The notes beneath the pieces were generated by a model. The model did no database searches. It had not been told where the DNA came from and saw only the letters and a list, made by a program, of their open reading frames with translations. A DNA stretch of 64,000 bases from Aptenodytes patagonicus (Eukaryota > Chordata > Aves > Sphenisciformes > Spheniscidae). Below, piece after piece: positions 1 through 11,336 of this stretch; positions within the stretch are counted from its first letter, which is position 1, and each line of letters starts with the position of its first letter. Where the stretch lies: contig NC_134963.1 of assembly GCF_965638725.1 (NCBI RefSeq), forward strand, positions 6,703,501-6,767,500. The letters run 5' to 3'. Position numbers and translations under genes: made by a program.

Positions 1-824
1 GATGTATTGAATGCATGTTGATGTAAAAGAGTGGACTGTCCTTGGAGCAGTCCGGTACAAGCAAATGCTGTTGCTCTTTATGTCTGTATCTCAGCAGATA
101 ACATGCAAGATCTAGTTTAATTGCTCCTTTTCTTTCTCGGGGAATCAGCTGGCAGTTGTGACTTTGCCTTGCACCAATGACCTTGCAGCCAAACCTATCT
201 GCATCACTTTGAGGAGGTGATGACATTCAGGCCAGTGATTGCTGTCCAGCTTCTCTGGCATTGCTGCTGCTCTTGAGGAAAACCTGAAGAAATGATGGAG
301 CTACAGAACTGCTATCAGCGTCTCTGCTAATATGGTGCTCTTACTATTACTGTTGCTCATTCCTACATGTCTCCTTCCTTCCTTTCTGTAGGTCAAACCT
401 GCTCATCAGCTGCAGCTCTCCTCTTCATTTGGCTGGCCTAGAAGTGGAACCTTGCAGAGAGTTCCCAAATACAAGTTGACTTTCACTGGCAAAAGTATAT
501 GGGACTGTTAGTAAGCAAAGAATTAGATAGTCCAGTATTAAATTTATTGTGCTTAATAGTATAGACGAGAGTGTGAAAAACAGGAGAAGACTTAAATAAT
601 AAAGGAAAATGTTATTGTAAGCAAGGAAAGGGCTTTTTTCTGTTTTTGCAGGTAGCTGAGCCTTTACCTCCTATAAGCCAAATAATTAGTAAGGGTTATA
701 CCTGCTCTGCATCATTATTTTCTCTTATTATTTGATATTTTTACATTGAAGCTGAGTAAGACTTTTTACATAGGTGTGGAGAGGGAGATATTTATATTAC
801 TCTTTTATGTAACTTTTTTCCCAG
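1..824 (+). other. P2RX7: Partial P2RX7 intron 3 (left edge of window)
   Basis: No exon is recognisable here. The exon 3 signature of P2X receptors (F-V-M-T-N followed by C-P-E) was looked for in all three forward frames and not found, so exons 1-3 are either left of the window or lost. No repeat was recognised. Confidence 0.5.
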
Positions 825-897
825 TATCCCTTCGCCAAAGCTATCTGCTCTTCAGACAAGTCCTGTGAAAAAGGGAGTGTAGATATCCACAGTCATG
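825..897 (+). CDS. P2RX7: P2RX7 exon 4
   Basis: The exon is 73 bp, exactly the family length, between a TTTTTTCCCAG acceptor and a GTATGT donor. It encodes Cys-containing ectodomain sequence with the motif CSSDKSCEKG, close to CSSDRGCKKG of mammalian P2X7. Confidence 0.85.
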
Positions 898-1856
898 GTA
901 TGTAAATGGCATTTTCAGATTGAAATATTTTTTTGTGGGTACTGTCTTCTATTGCATTATTGACCAGTGCAGCATGTGCAAGATCCAACTTGGAGAACTG
1001 CAGTAGAACAGTACAGAATCCTAAGAGATATCTGAGAACTATTTTCAAAACCACAAAACTGAGTTCTTATCAGCTTGTGTGTGCCCTTACTACAAGGAGA
1101 AACAGTGAGAGGGAGCAGAGGAAGGGGAGAGGTGAAGAAGAGTACAGACTGGTGTGAATGAGGGCTGATCTCACAGTCACTCCCATTGAAGTCCGTGGCT
1201 GCTTAGCAAGTGGAGTGACTGCAGGATCTGTTTGAAGGGTCTGTAACACTCCTGTGATGGTTAGGTAGTTCTCAGAGTAAGTCAGGGGACTTGTGTCCTT
1301 TATTTGGGACCAGTTGCCCAGAAGGCATCATACTGTTTTCATCAGCTATGTGAGTTCTTTGTAGTGCTGAGATTCCCTGAATTTGGGCTGCTGGCTGGAT
1401 TATCACTTTCCCTGGTAAAGACTAAATGCTCACAGAAAATGCTGACTTTCCAGGAGTGCAGAAAGAATAAAGGTTTTCTGCCCACCTTTATATCCTTGTT
1501 TAATTTACTCACATTGTTGAATTAAACTTCTGACTGAAACAGTTGGTTTCTTGATTTATCCCAAGACTCAGATATGTAACTTCATATAAAACTGTGAAGG
1601 AAATTACTTCACCCTCAGCCCAAACAATGACAAGCACTGTTGACCCAAGCAAACAGCTAAATGAGGATTAATGAGGTGTGGCAGGACCATGGTTTGGGTA
1701 GTTCTTCCTACAGCTTCCTCCTATAGAAAGCTGCAACAATCTGAAATGTCAAGCTCCCTATCTTACATTTGAGGAGGAATCCACTGACATGTTGAAACTG
1801 TCTCTAATCAGTGAAAAACTCTTGTCTTTGCTGAGTAAGAGCTTGTTTCTCTACAG
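898..1856 (+). other. P2RX7: P2RX7 intron 4
   Basis: About 0.96 kb without a recognisable exon, repeat or conserved motif. Confidence 0.6.
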
Positions 1857-1953
1857 GAATTGAAACAGGAAGATGTGTGAATTATAATGCAACTGTTAAA
1901 ACCTGTAAGGTCAAGGCATGGTGCCCTGTGGAATCCATGGAAAACCTCCCTGA
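1857..1953 (+). CDS. P2RX7: P2RX7 exon 5
   Basis: The exon is 97 bp, the family length, with a TTTCTCTACAG acceptor and a GTAAGT donor. It encodes GIETGRCVNYNATVKTC, then KVKAWCPVE. The paired cysteines and W-C-P-V-E signature are typical of the P2X head region, and NAT is a potential N-glycosylation site. Confidence 0.93.
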
Positions 1954-4900
1954 GTAAGTGAAAGATATATCTGCATTTTTTTATGTCAAAGGAAGGATTT
2001 ACTTTGACAAAGTAATGAAATTTTAGGATAATCCCTTTGCCTAGGCACATATAGATCTCATGTATGTGAAACAGCTATTTCCTTCATAGCCATACTGTTA
2101 ACACTCATTATAATATCTAAATAACTTACTTCTAACAATCTGTCCTGCTGTATGATTCTGCAGTGAAGTCATAGCCACCAGTTTGTATCATCATGCAGCT
2201 GCCATACATACAGTTTTAGATGTCACAGGCTCATCTTGAATTCACTAGAGGCATTTGACTCATTAATGCAAATATCAAGGAAAATGCAGCAACGTAAGAT
2301 GGGTTTAATCAGTGATAGAAATAAAAAGTTTCCTAACTTGGGGTTTTCTTCTGCAAGGCTTAGGGCTCTATGGTGTAGAAGTTCTTTGTGGGTTCATTTC
2401 TCACAGTGAGGTTGCTTCCGCCTCCCAGAACAGTAGGGGTAGATTGGTTGTCTGTACATTGTGCTGCAGGCTAGTGTTTGGGGATCCACCTCAGACTGAA
2501 GAACAGTCTTTCCATCCTCTCTAGGTAGATGATGAAAACCTCAATGCTGGCAATCTGTAATAGTGACCTGAAGAAAACTCTAGGAAAAAGACTCCACGGA
2601 ACAATGCTGCTGTGACCTAGAGGTTAGGATGGAGCAGCCTCGTAGCCATCTTTTGTTGTAACCCCATGACTGTACAGTGTTCCAAGATGAAAATGTTCTA
2701 TTTCTATTCTGTATCAGCCAAAGCATGAAAAAATTTTATAAAAGATTTTATTTCAACTGAAATGATGGAAATTATACTCTAAGGGAGCAAATGTTGATCA
2801 ATTTTAGCTCCTCTCAACCAGCTTTGAAACATATGTGTAAGAAACTAGGTCAATTATCACTTTTATTAACTCACTGCTTTTAAAAGATACAAGCGTGATT
2901 CTATGTATATATCCCATCTTTTCCCTAATTCAGGGTTTTCTGCAGAGACTGAGCAGTTTTTCCACTGCCAGGTCCCCTCCAGAGCCCACAATGCCTCCTA
3001 CAGCTCCTTCTGCTGAGTTTTTTTCAGCTCTTTAAAGGAATTTCCATTCCCTTCTCTTGCGGACAGAGTTGTGATCTGAAAAAAGCTTTGTCCAACAACA
3101 GGAAGGTTGTAATTGTTCATACAGCATCCGGGAAAGATATGCATGAGCTTCCTGAGTTAATGAAATCCTAGGGGTTTTTTATAAAGTTTCAGTGACTGCC
3201 AGTCATTTTTAAATGTCACACTGCGTAGGCTCACTGCTGCATATGTTACAGAGGGAATTTTGCTTTTAATTACATCGCACAGTTGACACGTTCTGTCTTG
3301 TTTCCTATCCTTCCTCTAAAGTGCCAGTAGTCGGTCACTACCAGGGACCAAAAATAATGGATGAGAGGTTTGATCCAAACCTCTGAAGTATAAAGTTCCT
3401 TCACAAGTTCCACTGGCAACGAAAAAATGAGGAATCGCTAAAAAGCAAAGCTGAGTGTTTATTGTCTACCAGAACGATACATAAGACCAAGGTCAGAGCC
3501 CAGGAAGCTTTGCCATCTGGTTGAGATACTGAGGTAGCAATGTTGGGCTTTGGTTACACCCATGATTGTCTTTACTGTCCAAATTCCTTTGAAAGGTAAG
3601 TTTCATGAACTATACAGGAGGCCTCCTTTTCCTTCCCGTTAGTTATGGCAGGAGCTGAACAAAGCTTCTTGCATGTTGGCAAGAAGATTCTTTGATTTTT
3701 GATTGTTCATTTCTGCCTGAGGCAGGGCACAGTTGTCAGATTAGCTGGCTGAAGGACAGGTGTTTAAACCTTTTTCAGAAGAGCTTTGGATCAGATTCCA
3801 GATGCTTCCCAGTGAATGAATTATGGATAGTTTCACATTATAGGTTCATTGATTTTTAGTTCTTTAAAAATTAACATACATTATTAATGTCTGGACTGTT
3901 ATACACTGAGACTCATGAGTGACTTTCCTGTCCAGGTAGCATCCACGAATGTTAATTTGGTTTGCAAGTAAGTCTTATTTGTTGACGTGGTTTAGAAGAC
4001 ACTCATGAGAAGTCCCTTATGAAAGCTGCATGTCATCCAGCTAATGTGCATCTTGTCATCACAGATCTCTGATCATAGAATCATAGAATCATAGAATCAT
4101 TAAGGTTGGAAAAGACCTCTAAAGTCATCGAGTCCAACCGTCGACCCAACACCACCATGCCTACTAAACCATGTCCCTAAGCGCCTCATCTACACGTCTT
4201 TTAAATATTTCCAGGGATGGGGACTCCACCACTTCCCTGGGCAGCCTGTTCCAATGTTTAACCACTCTTTCAGTAAAGAAATTTTTCCTCATGTCCAATC
4301 TAAACCTCCCCTGGTGCAACTTGAGGCCATGATGCAGAGGCATTGCTCAAAATACAATCATAGGAAAAATATTCCCTGCTTAGAAGCACTGTCCTTTATG
4401 TGGATGACTGCTTTGAAGACTGGATTTCCCCCTTGGAATGGCTGTCTTGATGGAAATTAAAATATTCCTGGCTCATTCTTAAAATGGAACAATACCAATA
4501 TTCCAGTTCAGCATAGTCCCTATGCTAGAGAAACAATGCTGAAAGTTGTATCTCTTACTTTCCTATAGCCCTGGCAAGTCCTGGAGTGTAGTCTCACACA
4601 GTCTAGGCTAAGGTTACCCAGCTGGCAACTTGTGGGAAAATTCCTTCTTTCCTGCCACATTAGCTTCAGAGAAATCAGTCTTTTTAGGAAGGGTCAGTCT
4701 GGCAGCCTGCTTTCCATTGTGTTTGCATTCCACCTATATATTTAGTGATACAAACCACTGTGACACAAACCACCGCAGGGGAGGTCCTCAAACCTGATCT
4801 GCTAGGAAGGCAGGACAGCCTTTGGTGATGTGATTGGTGTAAATGGCCACCTGTCTATGGGGACCAGCAATGAAACTGCCAATTCATTGTGCAGAACTCA

Positions 4901-5236
4901 GCAGCTGTCAAATGGTGTAATTTCTTGCTACTATTCCGTAACAAGATTTATATGAGAAGTCTCCTGAGATCATATTTCAGCTGCATGTAGAGACTCCAGT
5001 TAGGCTTGGCCCACACAAACAAGTGCAATAGAGAGAGAACAATTTGTACCTAAAACTAAGAAAACCACCTATATCTTTCTTGATCCCCTGAGCCACCTAA
5101 CTCCCTGCATTTCAATCTGTTATTCTTAGCAACATATTCCTCCTACTGACAGCTTTCCAGGTAATAGTAAAGTAGCATAACATTAACTGATGTATTTAAG
5201 TAAAAGAAGTTAGTTAATTTGATGTTTCTTTTTTAG
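1954..5236 (+). other. P2RX7: P2RX7 intron 5
   Basis: A 3.3-kb intron. Apart from one antisense CR1 3' end near 4.1-4.3 kb, I see no exon or other feature in it. Confidence 0.6.
4073..4333 (-). mobile_element. CR1 LINE 3' end, 5'-truncated
   Basis: On the minus strand this reads as the conserved CR1 3' terminal region. Three to four copies of CATAGAAT at the left edge are the reverse complement of the ATTCTATG octamer tail. They are followed by the familiar avian CR1 stretches GGTTGGAAAAGACCTCTAA, CCATGTCCCTAAGCGCC and ACTCCACCACTTCCCTGGGC. Similarity stops after GACC-type sequence near 4333, a typical 5' truncation. It lies antisense in a P2RX7 intron and cannot encode a protein. Confidence 0.93.
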
Positions 5237-5317
5237 GCCTGCTGTTCTGAGGAGTTCTGAAGACTTCACTGTGCTAATAAAGAACAACATTCACTTCCCG
5301 AAATTTAATTATACCAT
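5237..5317 (+). CDS. P2RX7: P2RX7 exon 6
   Basis: The exon is 81 bp, the family length, with a polypyrimidine-TTTTTTAG acceptor and a GTAAGT donor. It encodes PAVLRSSEDFTVLIKNNI, which contains the Thr of the F-T-x-L-x-K ATP-binding segment. Confidence 0.93.
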
Positions 5318-5891
5318 GTAAGTGCAAACATTCCTCAATGCTTTCTCAAGAGTGAGTAGTTGTGCTCTGAAAAAAAGATTGTATAAGTTGGCACCTTCTT
5401 TACTCAAAAAGGCTATGCATTCAGGGCTGTATCTGCCTGAGTGACAAATACCAAGTTTCTATAATTCTTTAGCCCTATTAATCCTTCAGGAACCAAGAGA
5501 AATAAGGAGAGCTTGGGAACAGAGCCTCCCAGCATAACTCTATTTCTCTCATGCACTGGACAACAGGATTGTTCATTCAGATATACTGCTTTATGTTAGG
5601 GCAAAATCACTAAAATATAGCACAACAGTCTTGTGAGTCAAATTATAAGGTGAAATTGTTTAGTTTACACAGGTAAAATTTTGTTGGTGATAATATTCAA
5701 AGAGTAAAGAATTCATCTTGATTCCCAGATCCCAGTTAGGGATATATAGATCTGGTAGCTACAAAACCAAAAGCTCGTATACTTACAAACTGAGCACATT
5801 TAACACAGGTTCTAGTAAGTGTGAAGTCCCTTACCTGTATCTGTAGCTGCTCCAGCTTGTTTTTAAATTTAGACAATTGTGTGTGTTCTTC
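5318..5891 (+). other. P2RX7: P2RX7 intron 6
   Basis: About 0.57 kb with no recognised feature. Possible substitute acceptors for exon 7 lie near its end: AG at 5845-5846 and 5854-5855 keep the exon frame, while AG at 5871-5872 does not. Confidence 0.5.
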
Positions 5892-6021
5892 ACACAATAT
5901 TCCACCAAATTTAGATACTTTCTGCACATACAACAAGATAACTTCCCCGCTCTGTCCAATTTTCCATCTGGGAGATATCCTTCAAGAAGCAAAAGAGAAT
6001 TTTTCTGAGGTAGCAGTAAAG
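5892..6021 (+). CDS. P2RX7: P2RX7 exon 7, homologous splice sites lost
   Basis: Bounds are set by homology: 130 bp, the exact family length, encoding HNIPPNLDTFC through CPIFHLGDIL to SEVAVK, all in frame. The base pair before the exon is TC, not AG, and the exon is followed by GCCTGT, not GT. In-frame alternatives would start at 5847 or 5856, adding 15 or 12 residues including extra Cys. An alternative donor after SE (GTAGCA) would drop VAVK. GC donors exist, but this one matches the extended consensus poorly. Confidence 0.75.
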
Positions 6022-6972
6022 GCCTGTGATACCACTTTTTTTTCATCCTCAGTATTAAAACATTTTCTTGATTCTCTTCCTGCATATTTTGCTGTCTGCC
6101 ATATAGTGGAATTGTTCTAGGTTTAGAAACTGATTGTATGAGAAGCAAAGTAACCCCAACTTTCAAGAATTAAATGTGCTTAACATCTCACAGGATGGGA
6201 CCCATGTTCACAGAGCTGATATTATTTTGTTAGTATTGTAGCATGTAGAGGCCTTTTTACAAAGCACAGTGCATTTAAATAGGTCCCATAAAAGGCTGTC
6301 ATTCGTGGTCATCTTTTGATTCTGCTCAAGCAGATCCTAAATCATGTGGGAATCATCCAAAAGTCAGAGTGGCACAAATGGCAGCTTATATTCAGAGTCA
6401 AAAAGCACTTATTTTTGCCATTACATTTTCACTCTGTTCTTTAGGGTGTTGAGCCAAATGCCCTTAACACAGTATCCAGCCATAACTCTAGAAAGTCGGT
6501 ATTAACAGATGGGTAGAATAGAAGTAGAGACAAAGCATCCTGCCCAGAGTCATCAATTGAGCCACATTTATTGATTCTCAGCCTGGCACAGTGCATTCAA
6601 GGTGAAACATTCGGACTGGGTGCCTACAAAACTTAGGCTTGCACTCAGGCTTTTGGTTTGAGCCTATACGTAGTTTAAAGCAATGAAATGACCATCACAG
6701 TATATCAGCTACATCCACATTTGTGCTACTAAGATGAAGAGAAATAGACAGAAGATAGGAAAGGCCTGAATGAATGGTAGCTTCCAGCTCACGTAATAAA
6801 GACACTTCCATAGAAGACTGCTTGATTGGCAAATGTTGCTTTATGAGTTAGTGCGTCAATAGAGATATATCCCTGCCAATGGCATCCCTCAAGTCTCTGC
6901 TGACTTTAACTGCAGTTTAGCACAGGCAGCCATCACAGCGCTAGTCCCTAAGCTTACTGTGTCTGTTTCTAG
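6022..6972 (+). other. P2RX7: P2RX7 intron 7
   Basis: About 0.95 kb with no recognised feature. The 3' end is a normal TGTTTCTAG acceptor. Confidence 0.55.
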
Positions 6973-7097
6973 GGAGGAATCGTTGCCACTGAGATTAACT
7001 GGGAGTGTAACTTGGACAGCTGGTTTTATGACTGCAGTCCAAAGTATGGTTTCTGCTGCCTTGATGACAAAACAATAAAGCCTGGATTCTACTTCAG
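6973..7097 (+). CDS. P2RX7: P2RX7 exon 8
   Basis: The exon is 125 bp against 137 in human P2RX7. The 12-bp shortfall is in frame and removes four residues before the P-G-x-x-F-R motif. It encodes GGIVATEINWECNLD, then CSPKYGFCCLDDKT and PGFYFR. The family sequence at these places is FRRLDD and YNFR, so two Arg have become Cys and the ATP-contact Asn has become Tyr. Splice sites are canonical. Confidence 0.9.
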
Positions 7098-10000
7098 GTA
7101 AAAATTGTTATATGAAGCAAGTAGCATATTTTCTGAGTTGAAGCAAAGGTGTGATGGGTGTCGGGAATGATGACTTGGAAGACAAGACGTTTGATTCTCC
7201 TTCACTCTTGTGGTCATGTCCTTAACCTGCAGTTACTACAGTTATATAGATGTATCATCATGGTCATCTTCCAAATGAGCATGCTTGTATTGCAGGAGAT
7301 TTTATTTCTGTGTCGAAAGGCCTAGAAATTTCCAACAAGTATTCTGGGAGCTAACACAGAGAATAGTTTGGGCAGATTCCACCGTATGGCAATTGAGGCT
7401 TGAAACTACCTAAACTTGTGAGTTTCCCAAGGCAATTAACACAAATAAAATAACAAAGTGTTTTTCTTCCATCTGGGTAACCCCACAGTTCACTGAATCA
7501 AGATTTATTCAAAAAGACATTAGAGCTTTTGGTTCTGTGTGCATATAGCAGATTTATGAGACGTTTTGACAAAAAGTCTTGATGTGACTCCAGTTCTAAA
7601 TAGTTGCACAAAGCATTTGCCAAATGCTTTTCAGCATGTTTAAAACTAAAGTTGTCCCTCAGATCTGGGTCAAAACTCTTGTGTAACAACACTCTTTTTT
7701 TGACTCTCAGCATGATTATTATTACATTATGTGTTTTCATACATTTGTGATGCTAACATAAGTGCCATAACTGTTGAGGAGCTGCCAGCGTATTCCAACA
7801 CTGCATTGTGCTGGAGCTGTGCAAACAAAGAACAAATAGGTGTTCCCTCTGACCTGGCAACCGCAGACAGGAGGTGGGGGAGATCACAAGGAAAAAGCAA
7901 GACACTGCTGTGAGGCTGAGGCCAGCAACCTTTCTGTTGAATACATTTTTGTAGGCAAAACAGTTTCTGAGAAGGCTTTTGGAAGAAGACAGTGGAGTAG
8001 TTTTGAGGATGTTTAGTGTCAGATTAACAGCTGGGGTCACAATGCCAAGAATGGGTTTGCCCAAAAATTGTTCTCTTTTAAGCATCAAAATACCAGTCTG
8101 TAGCAAGATTATTTTGCTCAGTTCAGCTGAAATCTCTGGTGCAGGAAGTGAGCCTGGTCTGAGAACATAGACTGCTGGAAGAGTGTGCGTGATGCCAGAC
8201 CACATCCTGGTGGCCTGACTCCGTATCTGTTAATCGAGGGGTTTATTGGCAAAGAAATGTCATTCTCTAATGTCTCCAAAATTAAAAAAGAGGAGCAGAG
8301 TAGTTCAGTACAGCGATTTAAAAAGCAAAGACAGTGAAAGTTGAAGCGCAGTGAATAGATTGAGCATAATGCTATTTAAAAAAAGCATGGATGTTTTGGC
8401 GAAGAACATGCACAAACCCTGCTACACTGTTGAGCTAGTGTATGCCAACTTGTATAAACTGAGCTGCTGATTTCAGTAGAACTACCCAAGTGAGTAAGGG
8501 GGGAGAGCTAGAAATGATCCTACAATTAATACATTTCAAGAAAACTTTTTTGACATCAGTGGTATGTCATAAGAATGTAAAATATTATCATATCAGAGGT
8601 CCATCCAGCCCAGGGTCTTAAAGCTAACAAAGAGCAATAGCAGGAGAAAATGTTGGAAAAGAGCATGAGAAACCAGGCACGTATAGAGTGCTGCGTCCCC
8701 TGCAGTCTAGCTGTCCTAGAAGTTAGGAAAGCTACTTATAACCTCTGTCTGCAGGGAGCCCTATTGTTTTAATCTCAGTTCCAAAGGGAATTTTGCAGTA
8801 GACTTAAATGGAAACAGGCTTTAGCCTTTCAAAAGAAAAGAACTACTTGAGGTGCAAGGGAGCAAAGCTTCAGCTAGTGATCAAGAAAGCTCTTGATCAC
8901 TCTTGACCTGTTGGTCAGCTCTGAGCACAAAGCTGTTAGAGAGGAGAAGGCTTCTGTGCCATCAAGAGCAGATGTGAAATAACCTCTACCCTGAGGGCTA
9001 GAGAAAACCTCTGATCCTGGAAAGAGTTAGGAAAACTTTCAAAGACAACCTAACTGACCTGCAGGCTTCAGAGGCTAAGAGCTGGCCAATAAAACGTGTC
9101 TTGGCCACAGACTGCGGAACCGTTCAGCACAGGAAAAAGGGCATTTCATGTCTGTGCAAGCAAGAAGAAAGCAGAACACATTACAATGTGTTTTTCTGAG
9201 TGACTCACTGCCTTCAGAGAACACAAATTAGATCGCGGTGAATGGGAAGCAAATGATCGCATGATCTAGGGAACTCTGATTAAAAGCACTCTGAAAGTCT
9301 GCCAAACTTAGCTTGCAGTAGGATGTGCAGGAGAGAGTGGAATCAAGTAAAAGCTTGCTCTGGGCTTGTTTGTTAGCATCAAGATGGCAAAGCAGAGCAG
9401 CAGGGACTGAACCCAAAGAAAAAGGAAAGGAGGAAAATGTATTTTTCTTTGGATGTCTCTATCATCTGAATGAGTACCTGGAGATGCTAGAAAGCAGAGG
9501 GCTGAGCTGATGGCATTTACACCAGACATATCCTCTTAAACAGTTTACTCTTTCAGTACTTGAACAGGCAACCAACTATAAAACAAATTTTGATTAGCAA
9601 TGACAGAGTGATCTGTGAGTATCTGCCGCCCCTGGAACTGACTTTCTGTCCCTTCGGCTAAGCAAATTCCTGTTCAAATAATCTATCTAAATGAAGAACA
9701 GGACTTAGAGATCACTCGAGTAAACAAATCAAGAACAATACAGCACTTTAAAACCTGACAGCATGTCTGAAGCAGAAGACATATGGGTATTGTCATCTGC
9801 GGTTGAATATTAGTACCATTGTGTGTTTTAGTATGTCTTTCAGTTTAATGTAATGATTTTATCTGTACTGTCAGCTTTTCATTGTCAGATTTAAAAAGAT
9901 CTCTTTGTTCCATGCTCTGTGACTGCTTATTGATCCATAAGATGATGTAAGCTGTGCATCAGGAGGGTCATGTTCTTGATAGAATAAGAAACTGGAAGTT

Positions 10001-10502
10001 AGTAAAGGCTCACATGATTCTTGCAACTCTCTACTGATCGAAGAATGGAAAATGGCTGATATCCAGCATGCTGAAGTGTGCTTACGAGTTCAGAGTTGGT
10101 CTTGGATAACATGATATTAAAGCCTTCAGAGCATGGGCACTCTTGTCATTGCCAGCTCCTCACATATCCTTGCTGGGGTTTTCTATCTGCTTTACCTGTG
10201 ATTGAACTTCTTTCTGCAGCTTCAGGTTTCAGTTTGAATCGAGACAGCAAAACACTCATTGGACATTAGTTGGATTTTTAATTTGTCTAAATCTCTATAT
10301 ATGTATTAATGTAGTTTAGCCTGCCAGGTCAGATGCTGGGCAAAATACTGTTCATCAAGCTGGCCTCAGCACCTTCATTTCAGAAGGCTGAAAGGGCTGG
10401 AGGAAGAAGGGAGAAGAATCTACGCCTCTTTTTGTGTTTTGCAGCCTCATGGCATTATATCCGCCAGGGAAGCTGCACAGATCTTCATTTAATCTGTGGC
10501 AG
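7098..10502 (+). other. P2RX7: P2RX7 intron 8
   Basis: A 3.4-kb intron. The only feature recognised is a short ancient repeat relic near 8.57-8.63 kb. Confidence 0.5.
8566..8625 (+). repeat. Possible ancient CR1/L3-type repeat relic
   Basis: The stretch CATAAGAATG ... GAGGTCCATCCAGCCCAGGG resembles an old amniote repeat recalled from reptile genomes, with CATAAGAACG ... AGGTCCATCTAGCCCAGT. The match is short and diverged, and the family assignment is from memory. Confidence 0.4.
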
Positions 10503-10596
10503 ATATGCAAGGTACTACAAACTACCACATGGGAAGGAGCAGAGAACCCTTTTCAAAGTCTATGGAATACGGTTTGATGTCCTTGTCTTCGGCACA
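10503..10596 (+). CDS. P2RX7: P2RX7 exon 9, donor lost
   Basis: The exon is 94 bp by homology, the exact family length. It encodes RYARYYKLPHGKEQRTLFKV and YGIRFDVLVFGT, including the K of the R-T-L-x-K ATP-binding segment. The acceptor is AATCTGTGGCAG. The donor position reads GGAAAT where GTAAAT would be expected. The next strong donor, GTGAGT at 10718, would add 121 bp and shift the frame into a TAG at the start of exon 10. Confidence 0.82.
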
Positions 10597-11058
10597 GGAA
10601 ATGCAATTCTTTTTCCTTGTGGAGGGAGAAGAAAGTTCGCTATTTCGTTAGCCCCACTTCTGCCATATACCCCTCTCCTCTCTCCTGTGCATCGTTCTGG
10701 GATGGAAGTCATGTCAGGTGAGTAGATCTGAACTGAACTGAGCAGCATAGGAGAGCAAAGCTGAGGATTAAATGGCAAGGCTGGGAGAGAGGCAGGATTG
10801 TTGTTTAAGACTGAGACAATAACAGGTATCATCATGACATGATGTTATTGTCATGAACCCCATGTGTCACCACTGTTTCCCTCTCAAGTTGCTTATTCTG
10901 CCCTGGAAAGTGTCTGAGATGGTCTATGAAATTTTGGGATTGATTGAATTGTAAAGAGACAAAGATACATTGTGAAGAGACAAAAAGAGAAAAGCCATTA
11001 AGTTGAATGAGCGGTAACAGATCTTGCCTCCTGGTTATTCTTTTCTGCTTTCTTTAAG
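10597..11058 (+). other. P2RX7: P2RX7 intron 9
   Basis: Under 0.5 kb. It contains a strong but apparently unconserved GTGAGT donor at 10718 and nothing else recognised. Confidence 0.5.
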
Positions 11059-11124
11059 GGTAGAAAATTTAACAGCATTGAACTCATTAAAAACATTGGG
11101 TCCATGATCTCCTATTTTGGTTTG
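11059..11124 (+). CDS. P2RX7: P2RX7 exon 10 (second transmembrane segment)
   Basis: The exon is 66 bp, the family length, with canonical AAG/GTAAGA borders. It encodes GRKFNSIELIKNIGSMISY followed by FGL, the outer half of TM2. A Lys-Asn pair sits where mammalian P2X7 has Val-Tyr, which is unusual inside a pore helix. Confidence 0.9.
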
Positions 11125-11219
11125 GTAAGAGACTTCTTTTTTGTGTTAATAAAACCAGTTCTGGAGATACAGTCTCATTAAGAAAGTGGAATCACTACTT
11201 GCTTTTTTTTCATGTGCAG

Positions 11220-11336
11220 GTTGTGAGTGCCATTGAAATTGCTATTGGTGTAGGTAATTGCTCCAGCTGCGGCAAATCACCATTCTACAAAATTTACAAC
11301 AAGAAAAAGTATGAGCCTGTGCTGAATCCAAGACAG
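11220..11336 (+). CDS. P2RX7: P2RX7 exon 11 (end of TM2 and Cys-rich anchor)
   Basis: The exon is 117 bp in phase 0 with canonical borders. It encodes VVSAIEIAIGVG, then NCSSCGKSPFYKIYNKKKY and EPVLNPRQ. The juxtamembrane anchor, rich in palmitoylated Cys in mammals, keeps only two Cys here. Confidence 0.85.

Noticed and set aside
200-300. FEEVMTF-like reading as P2RX7 exon 3
   Set aside because: The FVMTN...CPE signature, proper length and splice sites are all missing.
5871-5892. TTTAG at 5871-5872 as the exon 7 acceptor
   Set aside because: It is a good sequence match, but it adds 19 bases and shifts the frame, so it does not rescue the exon.
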